Of a stretch of 42,093 nucleotides of DNA, positions 29,760 to 39,577 are shown one piece after another (the stretch's first letter is position 1; every line of letters starts with the position of its first letter). This stretch comes from a virus. A model generated the notes under the pieces. That model ran no database searches. It saw nothing but the letters and a program-made list of their open reading frames with translations, and had not been told where the DNA came from. The DNA is taken from positions 1 through 42,093 of the IMG/VR virus record IMGVR_UViG_3300043466_002089; one strand, given 5' to 3'. The position numbers and the translations under genes are program-made.

Positions 29760-32700
29760 ATGCCAGAAGAAATATTACAAGAAGAAAATCCAATATATAA
29801 ATTCATGAAGTCAAATAATTTGACAGACTTGAATGAAGGCGAATTTCTTACTAAATATTCCGCTCCAAATAAAGCAAAGGAAATTCATAGTTTTATGGTT
29901 TCCAATAAATTAACTGATTTAGATGAGTCTAAGTTTTATGACTCTTATTTAAAAAAAAAAGACCAAGGAGTTTTACCTTCCGTTTCTTCTCCTACTCAAT
30001 CACTATCACCAGACTTTGAAAAAGGTAAAGCTTTTGCTGAAAAAGGTTTTTTAATGCAAGCGGAGGGCGCAAAAACTCCAAAAGAACAAGAAACATTAGA
30101 AAAACAAGGCCTTTTTTTAAATACCGTATCTGCATTAGACAAAGGATTCGCAAAAAATTTTATTAGTAGTCCTGTAAAGGGATTAGGTACAATTCTTCAG
30201 GGTGCAACCAAAAAAGTTATGGGTGGTACAGGAGAAGGATTTATAAGCGATAACTTAATTAAACTTGGCGATTATCTAAACAAAGCAATAGATGAATTAA
30301 CACCTCAAGATGAAGAATTTAAAGGTACACTTACAGATCAAGTAGCTCAAGCACTTGGTCAAGTAGGTTCTTTAGTCGTTACAGGAGGGCTTACAGGCGC
30401 AGCAGGAAAAGGCGCAACATTGGTTAGTCAAGCACCTAAAGGCGCAGCTTTAACGGCAAGTAAAACACTTGGTTCTCAATTATCTTCACCCACAGCAGTA
30501 AGTGCAGGGCTTTCTATGGGACAAGCTGAATTTGATAGAGCAAAGCAAGCAGGCGCTACTGATGACCAAGCATATGAGGTATTTTATAAAAACGCAGCAG
30601 TTGGTTCAGTATTAGAAACAATCCCTGTAATGCAATTTTTCAAAAGATTTAATAATTCTACAGGAGGAAGTGTAACTAATTACATAAAAACCAAGGGAGT
30701 AGCAGGACTTACGGGGGGTATTGAAGAAATGACCACAGAGGTAATGCAGCAATTATATTCTAATAAAACAGCAAAAGACATATATAATATCAATCAAGAT
30801 ATTCTAGATGGCGTAGGTTCTTCTGGTGGTATTGGTTTTGGTATTGGTTTCTTACTTAATGCTATGGGTGCTAATGCTAAAATATTAAGAAAACAAGGGA
30901 AGGTACAAGAGGCAGATGTTTTAGAGAATCAAGTTCAGCAATATGAAGATAATTTAGAAAATCCTAAAGTAACTTCTGGGAATAAAGTATCTGCTAAAGA
31001 CATTGTTACACAAGGAGTTGAAATTGGCACTCAAAAGGCATTTAGGAATTTAGATAGGGATTTAGCTAATAATGTTATTACTCCCGAACAGTACCAAGAA
31101 GGTATTGTTTTTGCAGAAAAAGCAGCACAAGTTGCAGATAAAATACCTGAAACAGTAACAGGCGAAAGCAGAGTTAAATCAGTTGAATTATTAGTTGAAA
31201 GAAATGATATAAAACAAGCTAATGATAATTTAATACAGCAAAAACAAATAACAGACGAGGCGTATCATGCAGGAATAGATGAGGAAATAAAAGCTAATGA
31301 AGAAAAGATTAAAAAAGTAGATGCAGAGGTATACAACATTGCAAAAAAGCCATCAAAAGAATTTGGAACTAAAAAGTATGAAGTAGACGGAGAAGAAGTA
31401 ACTAAAGAAGCATTTGAAGCACTGCAAGGCAAGCCATTGGGTACAAAAACAATAATAGAGCCTACTCAAATAGGAGGATTAAAAGTTATAAAAAGAGCGC
31501 CTGATGCTCCAAATGGTGAAGCTGTCTATGAAGTAGAAGGCGAAAGATTTTTGACAGCAGATGGGAAAGAATTAGCTGTTGCAAAAGTTAAAATACCAAA
31601 AGAAGAAGCTAAGGCTGAAGTGAAAGTAGAAGATATTACATCAAAAACAAAAAATGAAAAATTTGATACGCCAACATTAAAAAGCCCCGCAAGTAATTAT
31701 GAAAAATTATATGTTCCAAGAAATGTTGTAGAAGAAGCATATAAAAATGATAAACCAAATAATCCAGTTTTTGGAAGTGGTAATCAATCTTTAAATACAA
31801 TAATTCAAAGAGGAGGATATTCAATAGAAGAGTTAGATACATTATTGCCAAATTGGAAAGAATTATCTAAACCAGAAGTAAAAGTAACCGAAGAAATTAA
31901 ACCAAAAGGTCCTTCTAAAGAATTAGTAGAAGGAGAAAAAATTACATTCAAGACGCCAAAAGGGGATAAAATTAATGGTGAAAAAGTTGTAGTTCCCGGT
32001 TATGAAAATATGGATTTAGTTTTAGTTAAAGATGGGTTTGAAAATAAAATATACGAATTGGCTTCTGGTATAGAAATGGGTGGAACTCAAGAAGCTTTTA
32101 GTAAAGAAGCGGCTATAGAATCTTTAAGAAAAGCAATGGAAGGCAAAAAGATAACATCCGATAAAGTTCATAATGTAATATTTAAAGGCGAAAATGTAAA
32201 GCAAATTAATCCAAGTAAAAAATTTGAATCTTATTCAGAAGAAAGAAAAACAAAAGAAAGGTCTGATTATGAAAGCCTTCCTTTAAAATTCAATCCTAAA
32301 GAAATTGAAAGATTGCAAGAATTGAAGAAGAAAGCTGTCGAATATGGTATTGATAAAAAAGTAAAAGAGATTGAAGATGCTATTTTAAGCAGAGCAAAAG
32401 AAGGTACTTTTAAGCCTAATACAGAATATTTTGAAAAAATATTGCAAGCCGACATAGATAGAAAAATAAAAAAAGAATCCGAACAAAATAAAGTTCCATA
32501 TCCAAAAGAGTATATACAAAAATTTCCCGATGTAACAGAGGATTATCTTAAAACAATGGTAAATTCAGGTTACAAAATAGATAAGTTTGCCAAAATACCA
32601 TCAGATGTTAAGAAGATAATGGTTAATGGATTGCAATTAAACAGAGATTTTGTAAATAAATACGGGTATCATCCATACGAGCAATCTGATAATTTTTTCA

Positions 32701-33854
32701 CTAAGCTTCTTTATTTTATGAACTCTCTAGGGGCTAGAGAAAATAAGGATACTAGAGCAATTACAGCTAAAAAAGAACTTGTATTAGCATTAGATGATTT
32801 AAATAAAGTATACGAAAAAGAGTTTGGTAAAAAAGCGGAAGATGAAGTAAAGCCAAAGGCTAAAGAAGAACAAATAAAAGAACCAGAAGTCTTAGCTAAA
32901 GATGAACTTAAAAAGGCTGAGGCAAAATTTGCAGCAGCTGAAGATAAATTTAAAAAAGCTAGAAACAAAATTGAATCTACTCAAGTAAAACAAACAGGAA
33001 TATTTGGCGGAGAGCAAAAAGGTATGTTTGCTATGGGTGGAGAAGAAGCCAAGAGTACACTTGAACCATTAAGAAAAGCAACAAAAGAAGCTAAAGCAGA
33101 ATTAGACAATGTTAGAAACAAAATCAAAGTTCAAGAACAAGCTCAGCCTGAATTAAAGCCAATTAAAAAAGAAGCTCCTAAAAAAACATACCAAGAAGCA
33201 GTAAAAGAAAAAATAGAGGCAGAAAAGAAACTAACAAAAAAAATCGCGGGTGAAAAAGCTGCCGTTACCAAGGAGATATATCGTAAGGTAAATATGATGG
33301 CTGAGCCTAGAGATGCTGAAGAAGCTGCATTAAGATATTTGGCAGGGGGTGGTAAAATTAGAGATGAAGATATCAATGATGCTTATGGTAGAGTTAAGAG
33401 AGCAGAACTTAATACTGGTCGCAGAGAACTTAAAACGGATGAAGTAAAATCAAAGGACTTTGGAGGAGGAAAAGAAAAAATAAGCGATATAGCCCATAGA
33501 ATTTGGGAAGACAGCGGACAAGAGATTTCTGAAAAAGCAGCAGAAGAGGCTTTAATGGCAGAAATTGGTAATAATAATACTAGACTTGAAGCAGCAGAAG
33601 CTTATTTAGAAAAATATAGTCCTGAATATCTAGAAGAAAAAAATTATCAAAGGCAAGCGGAAGAAAGTGAAGCCCAAATTTTAGAGGCTGAACAAAAAGC
33701 CGCAGAAACTAATGAAAAGATAAAAGAAGAATTTAAAGAAGTGGTGGGAAAGGCTAGCAAAAAAGCTAAAGAAAATGCTAAAATAGAGTTTGTAGACCGT
33801 AACTTTGAATATTTAAAACAAAAAATTAAAATAGAAGAAAAATGCCCATTCTAA
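29760..33854 (+). CDS. Giant internal virion protein, 1364 residues
   Basis: At residues 12-67 two similar units of about 28 residues occur in tandem (IYKFMKSNNLTDL and IHSFMVSNKLTDL). Residues about 125-375 contain Gly/Ala-rich hydrophobic segments (LGQVGSLVVTGGLTGAAGKG and SSGGIGFGIGFLLNAMGANA), suited to membrane insertion. The rest is a very long Lys/Glu-rich region with coiled-coil stretches, especially after residue 1040. Such polyvalent-type proteins are packed in the capsid and injected with the DNA. No peptidase or transglycosylase motif could be identified. Its 3' end overlaps the ferritin-like gene by 13 bases. The ejection role is inference from size, composition and neighbours. 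Confidence 0.55.
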   Translation: MPEEILQEENPIYKFMKSNNLTDLNEGEFLTKYSAPNKAKEIHSFMVSNKLTDLDESKFYDSYLKKKDQGVLPSVSSPTQSLSPDFEKGKAFAEKGFLMQAEGAKTPKEQETLEKQGLFLNTVSALDKGFAKNFISSPVKGLGTILQGATKKVMGGTGEGFISDNLIKLGDYLNKAIDELTPQDEEFKGTLTDQVAQALGQVGSLVVTGGLTGAAGKGATLVSQAPKGAALTASKTLGSQLSSPTAVSAGLSMGQAEFDRAKQAGATDDQAYEVFYKNAAVGSVLETIPVMQFFKRFNNSTGGSVTNYIKTKGVAGLTGGIEEMTTEVMQQLYSNKTAKDIYNINQDILDGVGSSGGIGFGIGFLLNAMGANAKILRKQGKVQEADVLENQVQQYEDNLENPKVTSGNKVSAKDIVTQGVEIGTQKAFRNLDRDLANNVITPEQYQEGIVFAEKAAQVADKIPETVTGESRVKSVELLVERNDIKQANDNLIQQKQITDEAYHAGIDEEIKANEEKIKKVDAEVYNIAKKPSKEFGTKKYEVDGEEVTKEAFEALQGKPLGTKTIIEPTQIGGLKVIKRAPDAPNGEAVYEVEGERFLTADGKELAVAKVKIPKEEAKAEVKVEDITSKTKNEKFDTPTLKSPASNYEKLYVPRNVVEEAYKNDKPNNPVFGSGNQSLNTIIQRGGYSIEELDTLLPNWKELSKPEVKVTEEIKPKGPSKELVEGEKITFKTPKGDKINGEKVVVPGYENMDLVLVKDGFENKIYELASGIEMGGTQEAFSKEAAIESLRKAMEGKKITSDKVHNVIFKGENVKQINPSKKFESYSEERKTKERSDYESLPLKFNPKEIERLQELKKKAVEYGIDKKVKEIEDAILSRAKEGTFKPNTEYFEKILQADIDRKIKKESEQNKVPYPKEYIQKFPDVTEDYLKTMVNSGYKIDKFAKIPSDVKKIMVNGLQLNRDFVNKYGYHPYEQSDNFFTKLLYFMNSLGARENKDTRAITAKKELVLALDDLNKVYEKEFGKKAEDEVKPKAKEEQIKEPEVLAKDELKKAEAKFAAAEDKFKKARNKIESTQVKQTGIFGGEQKGMFAMGGEEAKSTLEPLRKATKEAKAELDNVRNKIKVQEQAQPELKPIKKEAPKKTYQEAVKEKIEAEKKLTKKIAGEKAAVTKEIYRKVNMMAEPRDAEEAALRYLAGGGKIRDEDINDAYGRVKRAELNTGRRELKTDEVKSKDFGGGKEKISDIAHRIWEDSGQEISEKAAEEALMAEIGNNNTRLEAAEAYLEKYSPEYLEEKNYQRQAEESEAQILEAEQKAAETNEKIKEEFKEVVGKASKKAKENAKIEFVDRNFEYLKQKIKIEEKCPF

Positions 33855-34342
33855 AATCGCTATTAACCCCTAGCATGAAAAAAGGGTTGCAAAAGGCAAT
33901 ATATGCCGAATTATATCAATCTAACCTTTGGAAGCATATTGCTAACCAATTACAAAGATTAGGTTATTTTGGAGGTCAAAAGTATTTCTTAGCAGAAAGC
34001 GCAGAAGAACTTACTCATTACCAAGTATTTGTTGATTTTATCAATGATATGGGTGATGTAGCAGATGTCCCTAAAATAGATGCTGTTGAAGATGATATTG
34101 AGTCAATAGCTACAGCATTACAAGTTGCATATGACATGGAGCTTGACGTCTATAACCAGTACAAAAAATTCTACGAAGAAGCTGAAGATGAAGATGTTAC
34201 AGTTAGCATCTTTATGCAGCAGTTTGTTACCATCCAATTAAAAGCAGTTGGCACTTATGGTGATTTAATTAGTCGCTATAACAAATGTGGCACAAACGAA
34301 GCAGCTATCTTGGAATTTGATAGATATTTGTCAAAACAATAA
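33842..34342 (+). CDS. Ferritin-like di-iron protein
   Basis: The 166-residue all-helical protein aligns by eye with bacterial ferritin FtnA. E23 in AELYQSNLW corresponds to FtnA E17, and E56 and H59 in AEELTHYQ to E50 and H53. E100 in YDMELDVY corresponds to E94, and Q132 in FVTIQLKAV to Q127. Five expected ferroxidase-centre ligands are therefore present, but FtnA E126 and E130 are replaced by I131 and A135, so a third iron site is unlikely. Ferritins oxidise and store Fe(II) in a 24-subunit shell. The start overlaps the giant gene by 13 bases and the other giant gene follows ten bases later, so it is expressed with internal virion proteins. Whether it is in the virion or acts in the cell is unknown. 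Confidence 0.78.
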   Translation: MPILKSLLTPSMKKGLQKAIYAELYQSNLWKHIANQLQRLGYFGGQKYFLAESAEELTHYQVFVDFINDMGDVADVPKIDAVEDDIESIATALQVAYDMELDVYNQYKKFYEEAEDEDVTVSIFMQQFVTIQLKAVGTYGDLISRYNKCGTNEAAILEFDRYLSKQ

Positions 34343-34351
34343 TATATAAAC

Positions 34352-37300
34352 ATGGGTTGCATTTACATTTTAAACGGAATCGAATATAACGAAGAGCAGC
34401 TTAAAGAGTATTTAGCTAAAAACTTAGAAGATTTTTCTGCGGAAATATCCGGAGAAGAAGCTAAAACAAGGGGTATTAATAATGCCGCTAATGGAATAAG
34501 AAGGCGATTGCTTGGGATGGAAAGTTACGATCCAGATGTTGTAACAAATTTTCAAGCTAACCAAGAAGCTGAAAGTTTATTAAAAGAAGGTTATGATGTA
34601 AACAAGCTTTTAGACAGATTGCAAAGCGGAGAGCCAGTGACTCTTGTTCAGCAAGAAATGTTAAAGATATTAAACATGGAATTGGATGCGAAAATTGCTG
34701 AAAATCCAACAGACGAATTACTTGAAAAGCAAAGAAGATTAGCTTTAATAAATGATATAATCGGTACTGATGCAGCTAGGGTATTACAAGCTAGAAAGGG
34801 TATGCCAGCACCAATGACAACTATTTCTGATTTTTACATTGATAAAATGAATAAAAATGGAGTAGATGTATTGACTAATACGCAAAAAGAAGAGGCTAAA
34901 GCAGATTTTGAAGAAATGGTAAAATCTGAAAAAGAAGTAGAAAAATTAAAAGAACAAGTAAATGACTATGCCGCAAAGGAATTAGCTGAAAGAGAAATAA
35001 ATGAAGCAAAAAGAAGTCCTAAAAAAAGAGATTTTGCTGCTGAAAAGAAAAAAGTTATATCAGATATAAGGCAAAAATTAAAAAATATAAGACAAGGTAG
35101 AAGTGGAATTACCGCTGTGCCTTTACCGGGCGTACAGGAATTAATAGAAATAGCTCCAGATGTAGCAAAGCTAGTTAGAATATTGGTAGATGAAAATGTA
35201 AATAAATTAGACGATATTATAGACAAAATATATAAAATATTAAAGTCTGAAATAGGAGGAGTAACTAAAAAAGATGTGCGAGATATAATAGGTGGTAAAT
35301 ATAGTAAGCCTAGAGAAACAAAATCAGAATTACAGCTTAAAATAGACAATTTAAACAGAGAAGCAAGATTACTTACTGAAATAGAAGATGTAAAAGCTGG
35401 TAAACCTAAGACTGAAAAAGAAGAAATAAAAAAGAATCAAAGAATTGCAGATTTGAATAAGCAATTAATTCAGGCTAAAAAAGAAGCTGGTTATTTTGAT
35501 AATGTTAGAATTAGACAAGCAGAAAAAGTAGTTTCAAAAAATATAGAAGATTTAAAAAGAAGAATAGAAGAAAAGGATTACGAAATATCAAAAGCTGAGA
35601 AAATAAGTAGTCCTAAATTAGAAGAATTAAGGGCTGAGCAGAAAAAATTAAGAGAGGAATTAGATGCTCAAAAAAACAAAACAACCGTAGAAGATGCTAC
35701 TCAAAAAAGAATAGAATTATTAGAAGCAGAATTAAAAAGAGTAACAGAGAGAAGGGCTAAGGAAAAAGTTGAAAAGGGTACTAAAGTTGAAAAAGAAATA
35801 AGTGAAAGAGAAATTGAACTTAAAAATGCTATTGCTGTCGAAAATGAAAAATGGGCAAATGAAAAAGACAAGGCTAGAATTGCAGCTAGTGACTATAGAA
35901 AATTAGAAACCGAAAGAAATAGACAATTGCAAAAAGTTTCAGATTTAAAAAATAAATTAGAAATATTAAGCAAGGGGCAATTACCAGAAACTAAAAAAAC
36001 GGAATATAAAAAAGATGTTCCTGAAATAGAAAATTTAAAAACTGAAATAAAGATAGCTGAGAAAAAAGTAAGAGAAAGTATTGCTTATGAAAAAAGACTA
36101 AAAGGGCTAGAGTTAGAATTGGAAAGAATAAAAGAAAGAAAGAAGAAAGAAAAAGTAGAAAATAAAAGAGTTTTAACAGAAAAGGAAAATGAAATCAGAG
36201 AAAAAATTGAAGCTGAAAAACTTGCTTGGCAAATAGAAGAAAGTGTTAAAAGATTGAAAGATGACTTACAAAGATTGCAAGATAGAAAAGAAAAGGTTAT
36301 TAATGTAAAAGAGAAAAGAGATTTAACTGATGAAGAAGCTAATTTAATAGATAAAATTAAAGAAGAAAAGAAAAAAATAGCAGAAGAAAAAGCTCCTGCT
36401 GACAGATTAACAAATGCTGTTGATAGAATTAATGAACAAATAAAAGAATTAGAAGGAAGAATTAAAGAAGGCGATTTTTCTGAAAAACCAAAAAAGTTAA
36501 ATATTTTAGAAGATAGAGAACTTAGAAAAAATAACCCAGAGTTATTTAACAAGTATTTAGATGCTCTTGAGAAAAAGGATGAATTGTTGTTCAAGTATAA
36601 TGAAAAAATGGCTAAAGAAGAGATGAAGTCAAAAAGAGGATTTGAAAGATTAGCCGCTGAAACTGGAAAAATTGCTGAAGAAGGGTTTAACACAGTAAAA
36701 GCATTAAAAGCCGGTATAGATAACTCCGTAGTTTTCATACAAAATGGTATTGCTGTTTTAAACCCAATGAATATAAAGGCAACAGGAAAAGCATTCTTAG
36801 CTCAAGCGGATGTTGTATTTAGTGAAACTAATTTTAGAAGAAGGTTAACTCAAATCTTTGCTAATAAGGAATTAATGCAAATGGTAAGTTTATCTGGTTT
36901 AGATATTATTGATCCAAAAGGATTTAGAGAATCTATTTCAAATGAACAATTTGGCGGTAAGAACTGGTTAGAAAAAGCAAAAGTTAAAATATTTGGTAAG
37001 GAATACAAAGCATCCATGTTAACTGCTCCTTTTGAAAGAATATTCGCTGCGTTTAGTAATGAATTTAGACTTCAAATATTTTTAAGAGGGGCTGAAAAAT
37101 TAATTGCTAAAGGTAAAACTTTGGATAATAACTTAGAAGATTTTAAGAGCTTAGCTAGTTACGCAAATAATATAACTGGTAGAGGAAAATTACATCCGTT
37201 TTTAAAAAGAGGTGAACCAATTATTTCTACTTTAATATGGGCGCCGGGCCTTATGTCATCTTCATTAAACATTATAGCTTTGGGTGATTTGGTTAGTCTT

Positions 37301-38305
37301 GCTAACCCAACTTCATATGGAGCTAAAGGTAAGGGCAAAGGATACTACAGAAACATGACTCCAGAAGTGAGAAAATACGCTGCAAAAGAAACCGCTGCCG
37401 GGATAGCTATGGGAGTTTTAGTTATGGCTGCAATGGCTTTAGATGATGATAAAGAAGTAGATTATGATCCAACAAGCGTAACTTTTGGCCAAGTAAGAGA
37501 TACTAAAAACGGATGGTCTTACAATGTATTTGGCAGATTTACCCCTTATATTAGACTTATTGCTATGAGGGCAATGGAAGGCAAGAAAATAGACGGCAAG
37601 CCAATTAAATACGATGCTAGAGCTGAAGGTTATAAATTTTTTAGAGGTAAGGCAGCTCCAGTAGCCGGCGTAGTGTCAGATTTGCTTTTTTCTGAAGATT
37701 TCCAAGGCAAAAGATATACTATAGATGATAAGGCCCAGATTGCTAGAGATTTGTTTGAACCATTGTTTATAGCTGATTTAAGAAAACAAATGGAAATAGA
37801 TGGTACAGATGCTATATTAACTAGAGGCATACCGTCTTTTGTAGGTATTAAAGTGGTTAATGAGAAAATGTATGATGAAAGAGATTTATCTACTTTGCTT
37901 AAAAATACCCAAGATTCCGAATCAATGGATAAAAATCTTATGATAAACTACAATGACAAAGGTAGATATATAAATAAAGAAGAATTCAATCAGTTTGTCA
38001 AAGAAAGAGATAAATTAATAGGCGATTATATAACTTCTATATACGAAAAGGGAATTCCTGTTGTAGATGAAACTGGTGAAAATGTAATTGTAAAACCTAT
38101 CAAAGAAGTGACAAAAGAAGAGTTAATTAAAGAAATTAATAGAATAAAAACATTAGCTACTAGGAATATTAAAGAAAAGCTATTTGGAGAAAAACCAGCA
38201 CCTGAAAATTATATTAAAAGAGAATTGAAATATACTAGAGATGATTTAGGAATAGGCAATCCGGAGGTACTAGAGGAAGAAATTATTTACGAAGAAGAAC
38301 CATAA
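34352..38305 (+). CDS. Giant coiled-coil polyvalent-type internal protein, 1317 residues
   Basis: The protein has a short N-terminal domain (MGCIYILNGIEYNEEQLKEY) and a helical region to about residue 190. A very long charged coiled-coil part (about 190-760) is rich in Glu, Lys and Arg. The C-terminal domain contains AKETAAGIAMGVLVMAAMAL (about 1009-1030), then FGQVRDTKNGWSYNVFGRFT and PYIRLIAMRAMEG. This arrangement resembles C-terminal domains of large polyvalent phage proteins injected into the host; I recall the pattern but not the exact domain number. It pairs with the 1364-residue protein and the ferritin-like gene. An ejected structural or host-interacting role is inferred. Confidence 0.55.
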   Translation: MGCIYILNGIEYNEEQLKEYLAKNLEDFSAEISGEEAKTRGINNAANGIRRRLLGMESYDPDVVTNFQANQEAESLLKEGYDVNKLLDRLQSGEPVTLVQQEMLKILNMELDAKIAENPTDELLEKQRRLALINDIIGTDAARVLQARKGMPAPMTTISDFYIDKMNKNGVDVLTNTQKEEAKADFEEMVKSEKEVEKLKEQVNDYAAKELAEREINEAKRSPKKRDFAAEKKKVISDIRQKLKNIRQGRSGITAVPLPGVQELIEIAPDVAKLVRILVDENVNKLDDIIDKIYKILKSEIGGVTKKDVRDIIGGKYSKPRETKSELQLKIDNLNREARLLTEIEDVKAGKPKTEKEEIKKNQRIADLNKQLIQAKKEAGYFDNVRIRQAEKVVSKNIEDLKRRIEEKDYEISKAEKISSPKLEELRAEQKKLREELDAQKNKTTVEDATQKRIELLEAELKRVTERRAKEKVEKGTKVEKEISEREIELKNAIAVENEKWANEKDKARIAASDYRKLETERNRQLQKVSDLKNKLEILSKGQLPETKKTEYKKDVPEIENLKTEIKIAEKKVRESIAYEKRLKGLELELERIKERKKKEKVENKRVLTEKENEIREKIEAEKLAWQIEESVKRLKDDLQRLQDRKEKVINVKEKRDLTDEEANLIDKIKEEKKKIAEEKAPADRLTNAVDRINEQIKELEGRIKEGDFSEKPKKLNILEDRELRKNNPELFNKYLDALEKKDELLFKYNEKMAKEEMKSKRGFERLAAETGKIAEEGFNTVKALKAGIDNSVVFIQNGIAVLNPMNIKATGKAFLAQADVVFSETNFRRRLTQIFANKELMQMVSLSGLDIIDPKGFRESISNEQFGGKNWLEKAKVKIFGKEYKASMLTAPFERIFAAFSNEFRLQIFLRGAEKLIAKGKTLDNNLEDFKSLASYANNITGRGKLHPFLKRGEPIISTLIWAPGLMSSSLNIIALGDLVSLANPTSYGAKGKGKGYYRNMTPEVRKYAAKETAAGIAMGVLVMAAMALDDDKEVDYDPTSVTFGQVRDTKNGWSYNVFGRFTPYIRLIAMRAMEGKKIDGKPIKYDARAEGYKFFRGKAAPVAGVVSDLLFSEDFQGKRYTIDDKAQIARDLFEPLFIADLRKQMEIDGTDAILTRGIPSFVGIKVVNEKMYDERDLSTLLKNTQDSESMDKNLMINYNDKGRYINKEEFNQFVKERDKLIGDYITSIYEKGIPVVDETGENVIVKPIKEVTKEELIKEINRIKTLATRNIKEKLFGEKPAPENYIKRELKYTRDDLGIGNPEVLEEEIIYEEEP

Positions 38306-38309
38306 TAAT

Positions 38310-38474
38310 ATGCCATATAAATCAAAAGCCCAAGAAGCCTACTTTAATATCCATAAAAAGGAGCTAGAAAGACAAGGAGTAAATGTTAACGAATGGAACA
38401 AAGCTAGCAAGGGTAAAAAGCTTCCTGAAAGAGTTACCAAGCTTCAGGCTATGAAGAAAAGAAAAATGGGCTAA
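38310..38474 (+). CDS. Small basic protein, 54 residues
   Basis: An ATG at 38310, four bases after the stop of the giant gene, opens a 54-codon frame ending at TAA 38472-38474. The product begins MPYKSKAQEAYFNIHKKELE and ends with a basic tail. The phrase SKAQ-x-AYF recalls the small phage protein family DUF3008-like (F-x-S-E-A-Q-R-x-x-F), and the WNKASKGKKLPE part is familiar in Bacteroidota phages. Function is unknown. A promoter box follows at 38492. Confidence 0.6.
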   Translation: MPYKSKAQEAYFNIHKKELERQGVNVNEWNKASKGKKLPERVTKLQAMKKRKMG

Positions 38475-38491
38475 TATAGCCATAAATTTCT

Positions 38492-38499
38492 TATATTTG
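38492..38499 (+). promoter_or_regulatory. Promoter box of the fibre-region operon
   Basis: TATATTTG lies 17 bases before the ATG at 38517. It is identical to boxes at 3101, 12380 and 19198 with nearly the same distance to the start codon. It probably starts the transcript for the last genes, including the fibre. Confidence 0.6.
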
Positions 38500-38516
38500 G
38501 GTAAAATTTTAGTACA

Positions 38517-39035
38517 ATGCCTATCTCCCCAAGTTTTACCGCGTCACAAAACAGCGGTACGCCTAATTTAATTTTTTTAACTGACACCTCAACGGGTTCA
38601 GATGTAACTATAACTAAGCGTAGAATTTATCTATTACAATCCAATGGTACATATTTGGTACCAGCAGGAACTAATACTGACTATATTGAGTGGGCATTGG
38701 TGGATACAACCACTAGTTTAAATGTACTAATTCAAGATACGGCATTAAGTATTACAGTTCAGTGGTTAACGGCTGGCAATGTAGAGGTCGCTAGTGTAAC
38801 CACATCCTTTGCCTTTACAGCATACAATGAAACTTTTTATTATGGTTTAACTGAAAGCCAAGTAGCAAATGCAAATCTAACAGCAAGCACTAACTGGTAT
38901 CAAACTAAAATGATACTTAGAGTAGAATTAGATTCTGCATATCAAGCTATATCTTTTGCATCTGATATATTCAGTGCGCAAGCAGCTTTAAACAGAGCAA
39001 CATTCATTAGTACAAACCAAAGTTATTTCTTCTAA
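38517..39035 (+). CDS. Small structural protein of the tail-fibre region
   Basis: The 172-residue protein is beta-rich, with DVTITKRRIYLLQSNGTYLV, EWALVDTTTSLNVLIQDTAL and SITVQWLTAGN forming successive strands, and ends with ATFISTNQSYFF. Low Lys and high Thr, Ser and Asn content is typical of phage tail or fibre-attachment proteins. The terminal aromatic residues (SYFF) resemble ends of virion proteins. It is the first gene after the promoter at 38492, followed by another structural gene and the fibre. Similar proteins occur in the same place in Bacteroidota phages; the function is otherwise unknown. Confidence 0.55.
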   Translation: MPISPSFTASQNSGTPNLIFLTDTSTGSDVTITKRRIYLLQSNGTYLVPAGTNTDYIEWALVDTTTSLNVLIQDTALSITVQWLTAGNVEVASVTTSFAFTAYNETFYYGLTESQVANANLTASTNWYQTKMILRVELDSAYQAISFASDIFSAQAALNRATFISTNQSYFF

Positions 39036-39045
39036 ATAAATAGTA

Positions 39046-39573
39046 ATGCCAACACCAGCACAAGTATTATCAATAGCTAAAATATCTGAATACTTATGGA
39101 ATGATGCAATTCCAAAGGAGAAAGGATTTTTTAATGGCACCATAGACCCAAGAAAAGCAGTTCAATTATATATGGAATGGAAGGCTTTGAATTATGGCCT
39201 TGACCAAAATTTAAGCACTGTACCCGGCGTAAGTAATTACGTCTTTGCTCTTTGTGGGGCTAAAGTAGCAATAGCACAAGAAATATTAGCTAATGGTAGC
39301 TCTGGTGGTAGTGTAGTACCGGGCGGTGGTGGACAAGGCGTTCGTGAATACTCTAAGTTCGCAGTAGAAGGAACAGCTAGCATCACATTCTCTGAAGCAG
39401 TAAATACAACTTTACTTTATGCATCAAGAGGTGGTTTGGATGTTGGTGCCATCCTTACTTCAGGCACACCAACTGGAAACCAAGTATTATGGACATCATC
39501 AACAGGAACTTTAACTGTTGCATCTACTGTACCTTTCTACTTAAATGAATTTGTTAGAATACTAGTTAAATAA
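39046..39573 (+). CDS. Structural protein with glycine-rich hinge
   Basis: The 175-residue protein has a helical N-terminal half (QVLSIAKISEYLWNDAIPKE, KAVQLYMEWKALNYG, AKVAIAQEILANG), a Gly-rich hinge GSSGGSVVPGGGGQG and a beta-rich C-terminal half (VEGTASITFSEAVNTTLLYA). The N-terminal part may dock on the virion and the C-terminal part may carry or imitate a fibre domain. The gene lies just before the homing endonuclease and the fibre gene, so the endonuclease gene may have inserted between this gene and the fibre. Function is inferred from composition and position. Confidence 0.52.
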   Translation: MPTPAQVLSIAKISEYLWNDAIPKEKGFFNGTIDPRKAVQLYMEWKALNYGLDQNLSTVPGVSNYVFALCGAKVAIAQEILANGSSGGSVVPGGGGQGVREYSKFAVEGTASITFSEAVNTTLLYASRGGLDVGAILTSGTPTGNQVLWTSSTGTLTVASTVPFYLNEFVRILVK

Positions 39574-39577
39574 TATT

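Noticed and set aside
36085-36738. Ser/Leu/Phe-rich antisense frame opposite the coiled-coil region
   Set aside because: It is the expected complement of Lys/Glu-rich codons, and there is no independent promoter or leader.
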